Source of the DNA: CAHJXF01 sp039936235
GTDB taxonomy: Bacteria > Pseudomonadota > Gammaproteobacteria > Burkholderiales > Burkholderiaceae_D
Direction: 5' to 3'
Assembly (NCBI GenBank): GCA_039936235.1
Contig: JBDTIS010000060.1
Span: 1 to 18,386 of the forward strand
DNA: 18,386 bases
Positions 1-8,024 of this stretch are shown in pieces; the first letter of the stretch is position 1, and each line of letters starts with the position of its first letter. The notes beneath the pieces were generated by a model that saw only the letters and a program-made list of their open reading frames with translations, did not search any database and was not told the DNA's origin. The position numbers and the translations under genes are program-made.

Positions 1-669
1 GCGATCCACAGCGTGTGCCCGACGTTGCCGTTCAGCAGGACGTCCTGGCCGAACGCGATGCCTTCGATCTTCGACGGGATCCGCGCCGACGCGACGCCGT
101 CGGCGTTCAGCAGCGCGACCAGGTCGAAGATCCGGGTCTTGCCCGAGCGAGGCCGCCTCGGCCGCAGCGCCGTTCAGGTTGGTGATGTCGGCCGCCGTTC
201 AGGTCGATCTTGAACAGCGTCTTGACCACCGCCGTGCTGCTGTCGCGCAGACCCTTGCCGTCGCGCTCGTCAACGGTGAACTCGTGATCGTTCAGAGTGG
301 TGATCTCGCGAACGCCCGAACCCGTCGTCAGCTGGTAGCCGTACTCGAGCGATGCGGCGGTCGCGCGATCGAACTGATAGACGTAAGGACCGTACTCGTC
401 GGACACGAAGACGCTCTTGCCGTCGTTCGAAAAGCGCAGGTGTTGCCACCGGCCCACGCCAGCGCCGGTCCGATGCCGCCGACTACGCTGCTTGCAAGGC
501 CGTTCTCGAGCGGCGTCGTGAAGCCCGACAGATCATCGCCTTGTCACGCGCTCGAGCCCGTCAGCGTGCCCTGTGCGAGCAGGATCGGTGCAGAGATCGC
601 CGGCCGGCTCGTCGATGCGGCTGTACAGATGGCGACGTGGAAGGCGTAACGGCGCAATGCGTTGCGCAT
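1..669 (-). pseudogene. Decayed phytase-like ('esterase-like activity') exported protein, cut by the left edge
   Basis: Read on the minus strand from an ATG at 669, the sequence gives a basic, weakly hydrophobic leader and then GTLTGSSA, followed by an in-frame TGA at 544-546. The same frame goes on with LSGFTTPLENGLASS and GGIGPALAWAGGNT, typical of the N-terminal part of the phytase-like family. The frame then shifts near 440 to FSNDGKSVFVSDEYGPYVY and LNDHEFTVDERDGKGL, also family hallmarks. Two further single-base shifts follow: near 190-198 (into ADITNLNGAAAEAASLG) and near 137-148 (into IPSKIEGIAFGQDVLLNGN). From my knowledge of intact homologues, roughly 100 residues are missing after AGGNT and roughly 60 between YVYQFDRATA and ASLEYGYQL. 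The original protein was presumably periplasmic or secreted. The 3' end lies outside the window. Family assignment is confident; the exact deletion sizes are estimates. Confidence 0.8.
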
Positions 670-777
670 GTAAAAGGCTCTGGTCGGTCGAGGAGGTCGG
701 CCGAAGTAGCAGCGCATCGAACGTTTCGTGACACCGAACAGTGCGTCGACGGGTCGGTAGCGCACCTGCAACGGTGT

Positions 778-2160
778 TCAGGACATCGGCTCCCAACCGA
801 TCTGCACGAGTTCCACGCCCGATGACGCCTCCTGCGTCGTCGCGGCATTCGGGCCGAGGCCCGCAGCGAACACCAGCCGCTCGGCGAGATACACCAGCGG
901 CAGGCGCGCACGTTGCCACGCGGCGATGCCGGCTTCCTGGTAGAGGTTCTTCAACGTCCGGCTCGGCCCCTCGGCGCGCGCGCGTAACCGTTCGCCACCG
1001 CGGCGCTCGCGAAGGACCAGTGGACCTTCGCGCAGGGCCAGTGCATCGAAGCCGCGTTCGTCGGACGCGTCGAACAGCAGCGTTCCGTTCCATTCGGGCA
1101 CCTCGATGCGCGATTCGCCGCGCCACTGCAGCGATCGAAAGGCGCCTTGCGGTCGACCACCGCGATCGATCGACACGTGTCCGCGATACAGCCGCAGCGT
1201 CTGCCGTTCGTGCAGCAGCGCGATCTGTGCGTCGGGCGACGCATGCAGCAACTGGTCGAGCATCTCCTTCAACGCGGCCGCCGACGGCGCCCGCATGCCG
1301 CGAAGCGCGAGCCAGACGCGCAACGCGTTGGCCGCACGCGGATCCGACAGCGAAGCCAGCCTGTCGATATCGAGCTCCTCGCTCTCGGGCGTCGAGGCAT
1401 CGTGGCGAAGATCTTCGTGCCCGATGTCGTCGAGCAGCTGCTGCATCGTCGACGCGTGCGCCGCGGTCTGCGCGAGGCGCGTCGCGATCGACGGGACGAT
1501 GCGGCGCAACGCGGGCATCACTTCGTGACGGATCGCGTTGCGCGTGTAGCGGCGGTCACTGTTGGACGGATCCTCGACATGGGTCAGCGCGTGCGTCGCT
1601 ACGTAGACGCGTAGCGTCGCCGCCGGCAGGTCGATCAACGGACGCAGCAACAGAATGTCGTCGATCCAGCGACTGCGCGCGGTGGCAGCGAGCCCGCCGA
1701 CGCCTGCGCCTCGCGCGAGGTTGACGAGGACCGTCTCCGCCTGATCGTCGACGTGATGCGCGGTCATCAGGATCGAGCAGCCGTGCTGCCTGCAGAGCTG
1801 CATCAGTGCCGCATAGCGCAGCGTGCGGGCTTCGGCCTCGACCGAAACGCCAGGGCGCAGCGGAGCGATGTGTGCGGCATCGAAGGCGACGCCGAACGTA
1901 GCGGCCTGTGCGCGGCAATGTTCCAGCCAGGCATCGGCCGTCGCAGCCAGTCCGTGATGGATGTGGAATGCGAACACGTCGATGCGCCGACTGTGATGCA
2001 GCATCGACGCCGCGCGGAGGAGGGCGGTGGAATCGGCGCCACCGCTGTAGGCGATCGCGACGCGGCGCTTCGATGGTCCGCTGTCGTCGGTGGTTGCCCG
2101 CGCCGCATCGAGCGCCCGCAAAACCGCGGCCGCCAAGGCATCCGGAAGATCCATCGCCAC
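778..2160 (-). CDS. tilS: tRNA(Ile)-lysidine synthetase TilS
   Basis: TilS converts cytidine 34 of the CAU-anticodon tRNA-Ile to lysidine using ATP and lysine, so that the tRNA reads AUA. The 460-residue product has the N-type ATP-pyrophosphatase P-loop SGGADST at residues 39-45, followed by FHIHHGL and the TAHHVDDQAETVL segment typical of the family. A C-terminal TilS domain is complete, with the ERRGGERLR and TLKNLYQEAGI stretches. Length fits the family (E. coli TilS is about 430 residues). The start is GTG at 2160, or ATG at 2154 two codons later. It begins 21 bases after the accA stop and is the last gene of the cysS-alkA-accA-tilS operon. In Burkholderia relatives I would expect lysC after it, but here a decayed gene follows. 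Confidence 0.95.
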   Translation of the reverse strand: MAMDLPDALAAAVLRALDAARATTDDSGPSKRRVAIAYSGGADSTALLRAASMLHHSRRIDVFAFHIHHGLAATADAWLEHCRAQAATFGVAFDAAHIAPLRPGVSVEAEARTLRYAALMQLCRQHGCSILMTAHHVDDQAETVLVNLARGAGVGGLAATARSRWIDDILLLRPLIDLPAATLRVYVATHALTHVEDPSNSDRRYTRNAIRHEVMPALRRIVPSIATRLAQTAAHASTMQQLLDDIGHEDLRHDASTPESEELDIDRLASLSDPRAANALRVWLALRGMRAPSAAALKEMLDQLLHASPDAQIALLHERQTLRLYRGHVSIDRGGRPQGAFRSLQWRGESRIEVPEWNGTLLFDASDERGFDALALREGPLVLRERRGGERLRARAEGPSRTLKNLYQEAGIAAWQRARLPLVYLAERLVFAAGLGPNAATTQEASSGVELVQIGWEPMS

Positions 2161-2181
2161 GACGATCGTCGTCGCGCCGGC

Positions 2182-3159
2182 TTACTCTTGCGGCACGATC
2201 TCCTTGAACTTACCGTAGGCGGCAAGCCGTTCGTAGCGCTGGGCCAGCAGCTCCGAAGTCTTCATCCCCTGGAACTGCCTGAGCGCATCGGCCAGCGCGC
2301 GCTTGAGCATCTGCGCCATCAGCGTCGGGTCGCGGTGCGCGCCACCCACCGGTTCGGAGACGATTTTGTCGATCAGACCGATCGCCTTCAGACGATGCGC
2401 GGTGATGCCCATGATCTCGGCCGCCTCGGGCGCCTTGTCCGGGTTCTTCCACAGGATGGAAGCGCAGCCTTCCGGCGAGATCACCGAGTAGGTGGAGTAC
2501 TGCAGCATCAGCACCTGGTCACCCATCGCGATCGCGAGCGCGCCGCCGGAGCCGCCTTCACCGATGACGGTCGCGATGATCGGCACCTTGAGCTCTGCCA
2601 TCGCGTAGAGGTTGTGGCCGATGGCTTCCGACTGGCCGCGCTCTTCGGCATCGATGCCCGGATAGGCGCCCGGCGTATCGACGAACGTGAAGATCGGCAG
2701 TCCGAACTTCTCGGCGAGCTTCATCAGCCGCAGGGCCTTGCGATAGCCTTCGGGCTTCGGCATGCCGAAGTTACGTGCTGCTCTTTCCTTCGTGTCGCGG
2801 CCCTTCTGGTGGCCGATGATCATGCAGGCCTGGCCGTTGAAACGCGCCATGCCGCCGACGATCGACAGGTCGTCTGCAAAAGTCCGGTCGCCGTGCAACT
2901 CGTGGAAGTCGGTGAAGATGTCGCGCACGTAGTCGAGCGTGTACGGCCTTTGCTGATGACGCGCGACCAGCGCGACCTGCCACGGCGTGAGCCGCGCGTA
3001 GAGATCCTTGGTGAGCGCGTCGCTCTTCTTCTGCAGGCGTCCGATCTCCTCGGAGATGTCGACCGCGGAGTCGTCCTGCGCGAAACGCAGCTCTTCGATC
3101 TTCTCCTCGAGCGACGCGACCGGTTGCTCGAATTCGAGGAAAGTGGTCTTCGATGCCAT
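2182..3159 (-). CDS. accA: Acetyl-CoA carboxylase carboxyltransferase subunit alpha
   Basis: AccA pairs with AccD to form the carboxyltransferase half of acetyl-CoA carboxylase, moving CO2 from biotin on AccB to acetyl-CoA to make malonyl-CoA for fatty acid synthesis in the cytoplasm. The 325-residue protein has the usual full length and begins with the family N-terminus (FLEFEQPVASLEEKIEELR). The crotonase-like core carries HELHGDRTFADD near residue 86, FVDTPGAYPGIDAEERGQSE near 159, GEGGSGGALAI near 200 and VISPEGCASILWK near 226, matching family consensus throughout. It lies 52 bases after the glycosylase gene, across a REP-like hairpin, and 21 bases before tilS. No defect is visible. Confidence 0.98.
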   Translation of the reverse strand: MASKTTFLEFEQPVASLEEKIEELRFAQDDSAVDISEEIGRLQKKSDALTKDLYARLTPWQVALVARHQQRPYTLDYVRDIFTDFHELHGDRTFADDLSIVGGMARFNGQACMIIGHQKGRDTKERAARNFGMPKPEGYRKALRLMKLAEKFGLPIFTFVDTPGAYPGIDAEERGQSEAIGHNLYAMAELKVPIIATVIGEGGSGGALAIAMGDQVLMLQYSTYSVISPEGCASILWKNPDKAPEAAEIMGITAHRLKAIGLIDKIVSEPVGGAHRDPTLMAQMLKRALADALRQFQGMKTSELLAQRYERLAAYGKFKEIVPQE

Positions 3160-3180
3160 CTCGTGTCTCCGGCAATGTCA

Positions 3181-3198
3181 TCCCGGCGAAGGCCGGGA
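3181..3198. repeat. REP-like palindromic hairpin between the glycosylase gene and accA
   Basis: Positions 3181-3187 (TCCCGGC) pair perfectly with 3192-3198 (GCCGGGA) around a four-base GAAG loop. The context GTCATCCCGGCGAAGGCCGG resembles the short dispersed 'TCATTCCCGCGAA-GCGGGAA' repeats found between genes in many proteobacteria. It sits inside the cysS-alkA-accA-tilS operon, upstream of the accA start at 3159, and could act as an mRNA stability or processing element. Only one copy is present in this window, so repeat status rests on family resemblance. Confidence 0.5.
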
Positions 3199-3211
3199 CC
3201 GAATCATGCAA

Positions 3212-3904
3212 TCAGTAATCGACCGGCAGCGGATCGAGGCTGCGCCACATGTACCACGTGGCGACCGTGCGCCACGGCTGCCAATTGTCCGCCACTTCAC
3301 GCGCCTCGTGCCGCGACACCGGTTCCCCGCTGAAATAGTGCAGGCTGATCGCCTTCAGCAGGCCGATGTCGTCGAGCGGCAGCACGTCGGGCCGCAGCAG
3401 GTTGAAGATCAGGAACATCTCGGCGGTCCAGCGACCGATGCCGCGGATCCCGATCAGTTCGGCGATGACCTCTTCATCGCCCATCGCCGACCACGCGTCG
3501 GGATGGACCTGACGCGCCTTGAACTGCGCCGCGAGGTCGAGGATGTATTCGGTCTTCCGTTTCGACAGCCCGCAGCCCAGCAGCGCGACGCCGCCGGTCT
3601 TGACGAACGCGACCGGCGTCATCCGCGGCACCGCGGCCACGACGCGGTCCCACACGGCCTGTGCGGACCTCACCGAGATCTGCTGGCCGGTGATGGCCCG
3701 GGCCAGCGTCACGAACGGATCGCCACGGCTCACGAGGAAGCCTTCGGGATGCTTCGGGATCACGCGGCGCAAAATGCGGTCGCGCTTGATCAGGTCGGCC
3801 CGTGCCTCTTCCCAGTAGTCGGGACAGCCGCGTTCGAGCCTGGCTTCGTCGAACGCCGCTGCGGGAAGCGACGAAGGGGCGGCGGACATCGGGATCGACG
3901 GCAT
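3212..3904 (-). CDS. DNA-3-methyladenine glycosylase, AlkA-like (HhH-GPD family)
   Basis: This base-excision repair enzyme removes alkylated purines such as 3-methyladenine from DNA. The 230-residue product has the HhH-GPD fold: ITGQQISVRSA near residues 71-81, the helix-hairpin-helix IGIRGIGRWTAEMF at 151-164, and VLPLDDIGLLKAI at 174-186, in which D179 fits the catalytic aspartate (equivalent to D238 of E. coli AlkA). It lacks the N-terminal TATA-binding-like domain of E. coli AlkA and is closer to the short glycosylases common in betaproteobacteria. The frame stays open far upstream, antisense to cysS, but homology begins near the ATG at 3904. An ATG at 3889 is an alternative start. It begins 8 bases after the cysS stop, so the two are almost certainly cotranscribed. 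Confidence 0.92.
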   Translation of the reverse strand: MPSIPMSAAPSSLPAAAFDEARLERGCPDYWEEARADLIKRDRILRRVIPKHPEGFLVSRGDPFVTLARAITGQQISVRSAQAVWDRVVAAVPRMTPVAFVKTGGVALLGCGLSKRKTEYILDLAAQFKARQVHPDAWSAMGDEEVIAELIGIRGIGRWTAEMFLIFNLLRPDVLPLDDIGLLKAISLHYFSGEPVSRHEAREVADNWQPWRTVATWYMWRSLDPLPVDY

Positions 3905-3912
3905 GCGTTCTG

Positions 3913-5310
3913 TCAGGACCGACGCCACACGGTGCCGGACGCGCTGTCCTCGAGCACGACGCCTTCGGTCGCGAGCTCGGCGCGGATGCGATCGGCTTCG
4001 GCGAAGTTCTTCGCGCGTTTGGCGGTGGCGCGCGCCTCGATCGCCGCGGCGACTCGGTCGTCCAGCGTCGCGTCGGCAGGGCCGCTGATGGACGGCATCG
4101 CCCGCAGGAATTCCTGCGGGTCGCGTTGCAGCAGGCCGAGGATGCGGGCCAGCGCCTTCAACTGGGCGGCGGCGGCGGGTGACCGGTCGCGGTTCACTTC
4201 GCCGGCCAGATCGAAGAGAGAGGCGACCGCAATCGGCGTGTTGAAGTCGTCGTCCATCGCGACCTGGAAGCGGGCGGCGTGCGGCGCGGTCCAGTCGACA
4301 GCGGCCGCGGGCCCGGACGGTGGCGTGCCCTTGAGCGCCGTATAGAGCCGGGTCAGGCCGGCGCGTGCGTCGTCCAGATGCGCGTCGGAATAGTTCAGCG
4401 GACTGCGGTAGTGATTGCGCAGCAGCAGAAAGCGCAGCACCTCGGCGTCGTAGTGCTTCAACACGTCGCGGATCGTGAAGAAGTTGCCGAGCGACTTCGA
4501 CATCTTCTCGTTGTCGACGTTGAGGAAGCCGTTGTGCATCCAGACGTTGACGAAGGTGCCGCCATGGGCGCCTTCGCTCTGCGCGATCTCGTTCTCGTGA
4601 TGCGGAAACTGGAGATCCTCGCCGCCGCCGTGGATGTCGAAGTGGTTGCCGAGCAGCGCGCAGCTCATCGCCGAGCATTCGATCGCCCAGCCGGGGCGGC
4701 CGTCACCCCACGGCGACGACCACTTCGCGTCGGCCGGCTCCTCGGGCTTCGCCTTCTTCCACAGGACGAAGTCGAGTGGGTCGTGCTTGCCACCGGTGAC
4801 CACCGCGCGCTCGCCGGCACGCTGTTCGTCGACCGAGTTGCCGGACAACTTGCCGTAGTCGGGAAACTTGCGGACCGCGAAGTTGACGTCGCCGTTGCTA
4901 GACGCATAAGCCAGCTCCTTGGCTTCGAGCTTGCCGATCAGGTCGAGCATCTCGTGGACGTGCGCGGTCGCGCGCGGCTCGTGGTCGGGGCGCTGGATGC
5001 CTAGCGCATCCGAGTCTTCGTTCATCGCGGTGATGAAACGCTCGGTCAGCGCACCGATAGCCTCCTTGTTCTCGCCGGCCCGCTTGATGATCTTGTCGTC
5101 GATGTCCGTGATGTTGCGGACATAGGTGACTGCGTAGCCGGACGCATCCAGCCAGCGGCGCACGATGTCGAACGCCATCATCATCCGCGCATGGCCGATG
5201 TGGCAGTAGTCGTAGACGGTGATGCCGCAGACGTACATGCGGACACGGCCGGGATCGATCGGCTGGAACGTCTGCTTCTCGCGGGTCAGCGTATTGTGGA
5301 TCTTCAGCAT
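3913..5310 (-). CDS. cysS: Cysteinyl-tRNA synthetase
   Basis: CysRS charges tRNA-Cys with cysteine in the cytoplasm. The 465-residue protein shows the class Ia signatures HIGH (residues 37-40) and KMSKS (269-273). The zinc ligands that select cysteine are present: C28, C212, H237 and E241, in CGITVYDYC, IECSAM and FPHHENEIAQ. The DALR and C-terminal anticodon-binding regions are complete. I chose the ATG at 5310 because MLKIHNTLTREK is the standard family start. The same frame stays open for another 83 codons upstream to 5559, but that stretch has no homology and runs through the leader hairpin. This is the first gene of the minus-strand operon leading into alkA, accA and tilS. Confidence 0.97.
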   Translation of the reverse strand: MLKIHNTLTREKQTFQPIDPGRVRMYVCGITVYDYCHIGHARMMMAFDIVRRWLDASGYAVTYVRNITDIDDKIIKRAGENKEAIGALTERFITAMNEDSDALGIQRPDHEPRATAHVHEMLDLIGKLEAKELAYASSNGDVNFAVRKFPDYGKLSGNSVDEQRAGERAVVTGGKHDPLDFVLWKKAKPEEPADAKWSSPWGDGRPGWAIECSAMSCALLGNHFDIHGGGEDLQFPHHENEIAQSEGAHGGTFVNVWMHNGFLNVDNEKMSKSLGNFFTIRDVLKHYDAEVLRFLLLRNHYRSPLNYSDAHLDDARAGLTRLYTALKGTPPSGPAAAVDWTAPHAARFQVAMDDDFNTPIAVASLFDLAGEVNRDRSPAAAAQLKALARILGLLQRDPQEFLRAMPSISGPADATLDDRVAAAIEARATAKRAKNFAEADRIRAELATEGVVLEDSASGTVWRRS

Positions 5311-5748
5311 GCGGCGGGCGATGGAATGAACGGAGCGCGTGCGCGGCGATCGACGCGACGGACTGACAGGATGCGGTGCATCGGTGCGGCGATCTTCGTG
5401 CGCAGGAAAGCCCAGGTCGAGGACGAGCACGTCGAGCGTCGGTCCGGCAGAGTGCCGGGACGAGCCTGCGACGGGGAAAGGGTCGGGACGACGATCGAAG
5501 GCACCCGCACGAAAAGCCTCTGCACAAATAGCAAAACCACTCGAATGGGGAACGCTCATGAAGCAAGGGAGCGTCCGTCGAGTGGCTGGTGTTTGTTAAA
5601 CTTTTTTCGTTTTTATTTGCGGCGAGTATAGCATCGCGGTCCCGGACCACGACAGTTTCTGGAGCGTCGCGACATCGGTGCGCATGCGACCATCGCAACC
5701 TGGTGGCCATCCCACCGCGCAGCGCCCGGCGCCGTTACGGAGTGCCCG
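5311..5748. promoter_or_regulatory. Divergent control region between cysS and the TPR operon
   Basis: This 438-base stretch separates two operons pointing away from each other and holds no gene I can support. It contains an AT-rich tract at 5586-5617 that stands out from the GC-rich surroundings. At 5624-5632 the sequence GAGTATAGC reads as a TATACT -10 box on the minus strand (towards cysS) and TATAGC on the plus strand. I see no convincing -35 box on either strand. If the minus -10 is real, the cysS leader would be about 300 nt and would include the two-part hairpin at 5537-5585. A GGAG ribosome site at 5739-5742 serves the TPR gene. Confidence 0.5.
5533..5585 (-). promoter_or_regulatory. 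Two-part hairpin followed by a T-rich run, terminator/attenuator-like in the cysS leader
   Basis: The outer arms CCACTCGA (5537-5544) and TCGAGTGG (5578-5585) are perfect complements of 8 bp. Inside them ACGCTC (5552-5557) pairs with GAGCGT (5569-5574) around an 11-base loop, with internal loops of 7 and 3 bases. On the minus strand the structure is followed at once by TTTTGCTATTT (5536 downward), the layout of an intrinsic terminator or attenuator between the putative promoter and cysS. On the plus strand an interrupted T tract begins 15 bases after the outer arm. Pairing is seen directly; the regulatory role is inferred. Confidence 0.5.
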
Positions 5749-6837
5749 ATGCATCCTTCCCATCCCATTGGAAATCTCTTGCCGAAGCCCCCGATCGACC
5801 CCGAACACGCAGCACCGATAGGCAGGCTGCTCGCGCGCTTCGCCGGCACCGGACTGGTCGCACTGATGCTGGCGGCGCCGTTCACGATGGCCCGCGCCGA
5901 TGACCTGCAGGACGTCTCGAAACTCGTGTCGACCGGCAAGATCGACGAGGCCGAGAAGCGCGCCGATGCCTTTCTGGCGAAGACGCCGAAGGATGCGCAG
6001 ATGCGCTTCCTGAAAGGCGTGATCCTCGCGCAACGCGGCAAGCGCGCCGAGGCGGTCGCGATGTTCACCGGCATCACGCAGGACTATCCCGAACTGCCCG
6101 AGCCGTACAACAACCTCGCTGTGATCTATGCGGCGCAAGGCCAGTACGACAACGCCCGCGGCGCGCTCGAGACCGCGGTGCGCGTGTCGCCCAACTACGC
6201 GACGGCGTATGAGAATCTCGGCGACGTCTACGCGGCGCTGGCGGCGCGTTCCTACGAAGATGCGCGCCGCTACGACGGCGGCAACGCCGGCGCGTTGCGC
6301 AAGCTGACCGCGACACGCGCGATGCTGACGGCCGCGCCAGCGGCGGCCGCCCCGTCGACCCCGGTCGCATCCACGCCGGTACCGCCATCGGCGCCGGCCG
6401 AGGCGATCCGTTCGCAGCGCAACGTCGGCCTGCCGAGTCCGGCCGGACCGCGGGTCACCGTCGGCGGCACGGGTGCGGTCGCGCCGGAGATCGTCGTGCC
6501 GGCGAACGCCGCCGAGATCCCGCAGGGTTCGAACGTCGTCGCCATCGAGACGCGGTCGACAGACGTCGATCGCGCGAGCACGTCGGTTCTCCCCGGCGTC
6601 ACGACCATCGTCGATGCGGATCCGGCCCAGCCGATCGCCGCCGTCACTGCCGCGGTGTCGCAATGGGCACAGGCGCATTCGGTCGCCACGGACGACCTGC
6701 GCGTTCGCATCGACGGCGATACGGCGATCGCGCGCTTTCGCGAAGCGGCGAAGGGTGCGCCGACGGTCAACCGCGCGCTGACCCTGAAGCGCGACGGCGC
6801 GGCCTGGCACGTGACCGAAGCCCGCGGCGAATCGTGA
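5749..6837 (+). CDS. Exported TPR-repeat protein with C-terminal NTF2-like domain
   Basis: The 362-residue protein starts at an ATG six bases after a GGAG site. A long N-terminal segment leads into a hydrophobic stretch (GLVALMLAAPFTMARA, about residues 35-50) that looks like a signal sequence ending in ARA-DD, so the product should be periplasmic or lipid-face associated. Residues 50-170 hold TPR-type helices, for example PEPYNNLAVIYAAQGQYDNA and PNYATAYENLGDVYAALA. A Pro/Ala-rich linker follows (about 185-225). The last 80 residues (QWAQAHSVATDDLRVRID onward) resemble the SnoaL/NTF2-like domain found at the end of similar envelope TPR proteins. Its exact function is unknown; TPRs suggest protein-protein contacts. 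It opens the operon ppiA-ppiB-lpxH and overlaps the ppiA start. Confidence 0.88.
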   Translation: MHPSHPIGNLLPKPPIDPEHAAPIGRLLARFAGTGLVALMLAAPFTMARADDLQDVSKLVSTGKIDEAEKRADAFLAKTPKDAQMRFLKGVILAQRGKRAEAVAMFTGITQDYPELPEPYNNLAVIYAAQGQYDNARGALETAVRVSPNYATAYENLGDVYAALAARSYEDARRYDGGNAGALRKLTATRAMLTAAPAAAAPSTPVASTPVPPSAPAEAIRSQRNVGLPSPAGPRVTVGGTGAVAPEIVVPANAAEIPQGSNVVAIETRSTDVDRASTSVLPGVTTIVDADPAQPIAAVTAAVSQWAQAHSVATDDLRVRIDGDTAIARFREAAKGAPTVNRALTLKRDGAAWHVTEARGES

Positions 6838-7496
6838 ACGGGATCCGCCTGCGCATGCTCGCGTCGATCGCGAGTGTCGTGGTCTTCCTGTCGGCGAACG
6901 CCGCCGCCGCTGCAGGACCGCAGGTCGCGTTCGAAACCACGATGGGACGCGTCGTCGTCGAGCTCGACCCGGAACGCGCGCCGCTCAGCAGCCGCAACTT
7001 CCTGCACTACGTCGCCGAAGGGCACTACGACGGCACGCTGTTCCACCGCGTGATGGAAGGGTTCGTGATCCAGGGCGGCGGGCTCACGCCCGACCGGCAG
7101 CAGAAGCCCACGCATGCACCGATCGTCAACGAGGCCGCGAACGGCCTTTCGAACCTGACCGGTACGCTGGCGATGGCACGCGAGAATGCGGTCGATTCGG
7201 CCACGTCGCAGTTCTTCATCAATGTCGTCGACAATCTGCGGCTCGACCATGTGGACGTACCGCCCGAAGGCGTGACTGTCACGCGCAGCGGCAAGGACGT
7301 GTTCGTCGCCCGGGCCGAAGCGTCACGCGTGTTCGGCTACGCGGTCTTCGGCCGCGTCGTCGGCGGCATGGACGTCGTCGAGCGGATCCGTTATGTCGCG
7401 ACGACGACCGTGGATCGCGGCGGCGAGGTGTTCGAGAACGTACCGGTCGAACCGGTAATCATCCGGAAAGCAGTCCTGCTGCCGCCCACCAACTGA
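6834..7496 (+). CDS. ppiA: Periplasmic peptidyl-prolyl cis-trans isomerase (cyclophilin type)
   Basis: Cyclophilins speed cis-trans isomerisation of X-Pro bonds during protein folding. The 220-residue product carries the cyclophilin core with FHRVMEGFVIQGGG (70-83), where R72 is the catalytic arginine, and QFFIN (126-130), followed by the VFGYAVFGRVV motif. An insertion of about 25 residues (VDVPPEGVTVTRSGKDVFVA region) separates QFFIN from that motif. The N-terminus is a signal peptide ending near ANAAAAA. I chose the GTG at 6834, which shares bases with the TGA of the TPR gene (GTGA), because it supplies the arginines of the signal n-region. The ATG at 6855 would leave a signal with no positive charge. 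The overlap suggests translational coupling. Confidence 0.93.
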   Translation: MNGIRLRMLASIASVVVFLSANAAAAAGPQVAFETTMGRVVVELDPERAPLSSRNFLHYVAEGHYDGTLFHRVMEGFVIQGGGLTPDRQQKPTHAPIVNEAANGLSNLTGTLAMARENAVDSATSQFFINVVDNLRLDHVDVPPEGVTVTRSGKDVFVARAEASRVFGYAVFGRVVGGMDVVERIRYVATTTVDRGGEVFENVPVEPVIIRKAVLLPPTN

Positions 7497-7506
7497 GAAA
7501 AGACTC

Positions 7507-8013
7507 ATGGCCGAGAACCCCAAGATCCTGCTGCACACCAATCATGGCGACATCACGATCGAACTCGATGCCGCCAAGGCGCCGGTCAGCGCCGCGAACT
7601 TCGTCGAGTATGTGAAGAAGGGGCATTACGACGGTACCGTGTTCCATCGTGTCATCAACGGCTTCATGGTCCAGGGCGGCGGCTTCGCACCGGGCATGGA
7701 ACAGAAGCCGACCGGCAAGACCATCGTCAACGAAGCCGACAACGGCCTCAAGAACGACAAGTACACCGTCTCGATGGCACGCACCAACGATCCGCATTCG
7801 GCGAGCGCTCAGTTCTTCATCAACGTCGCCGATAACGACTTCCTGAACCACACCGCGCCCACCTCGTCGGGTTGGGGCTACGCGGTGTTCGGCAAGGTCA
7901 CCGGAGGGATCGACGTCGTCGACAAGATCAAGGCGGTCAAGACCGGTCGAACCGGCAGCCACCAGGACGTACCGGTCGACGAAGTCGTAATCGAGAAGGC
8001 CGAGGTCGTCTGA
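7507..8013 (+). CDS. ppiB: Cytoplasmic peptidyl-prolyl cis-trans isomerase (cyclophilin type)
   Basis: This 168-residue cyclophilin has no signal peptide and should act in the cytoplasm. It shows the catalytic segment VFHRVINGFMVQGGG, the substrate-groove motif SASAQFFINVADNDFLNH and the GWGYAVFGKVTGGIDVVD motif. Length matches E. coli PpiB (164 residues). It follows ppiA by 10 bases, and the two are clear paralogues: both contain a HYDGT(V/L)FHRV segment and NEA(D/A)NGL. Cytoplasmic and exported versions side by side in one operon are usual for this locus in betaproteobacteria. lpxH follows. Confidence 0.96.
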   Translation: MAENPKILLHTNHGDITIELDAAKAPVSAANFVEYVKKGHYDGTVFHRVINGFMVQGGGFAPGMEQKPTGKTIVNEADNGLKNDKYTVSMARTNDPHSASAQFFINVADNDFLNHTAPTSSGWGYAVFGKVTGGIDVVDKIKAVKTGRTGSHQDVPVDEVVIEKAEVV

Positions 8014-8024
8014 CCGTCGAGTCC

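Noticed and set aside
1..669. Sequencing error as the whole explanation of the broken phytase-like gene
   Set aside because: Single-base shifts could be errors, but missing stretches of tens of codons cannot, and the neighbouring tilS, accA and cysS frames are clean.
1753..3333. 526-codon plus-strand open frame opposite tilS and accA
   Set aside because: It runs antisense to two certain genes across their junction and is rich in Arg/His with no domain.
3905..4678. Upstream extension of the glycosylase frame into cysS
   Set aside because: It is an out-of-frame reading of cysS, Arg-rich throughout; HhH-GPD homology starts only after 3904.
5313..5559. 83-codon N-terminal extension of cysS
   Set aside because: The frame is open, but homology begins at MLKIHNTL (5310), and the extension is low-complexity Arg/Pro/Ser sequence running out of the leader hairpin.
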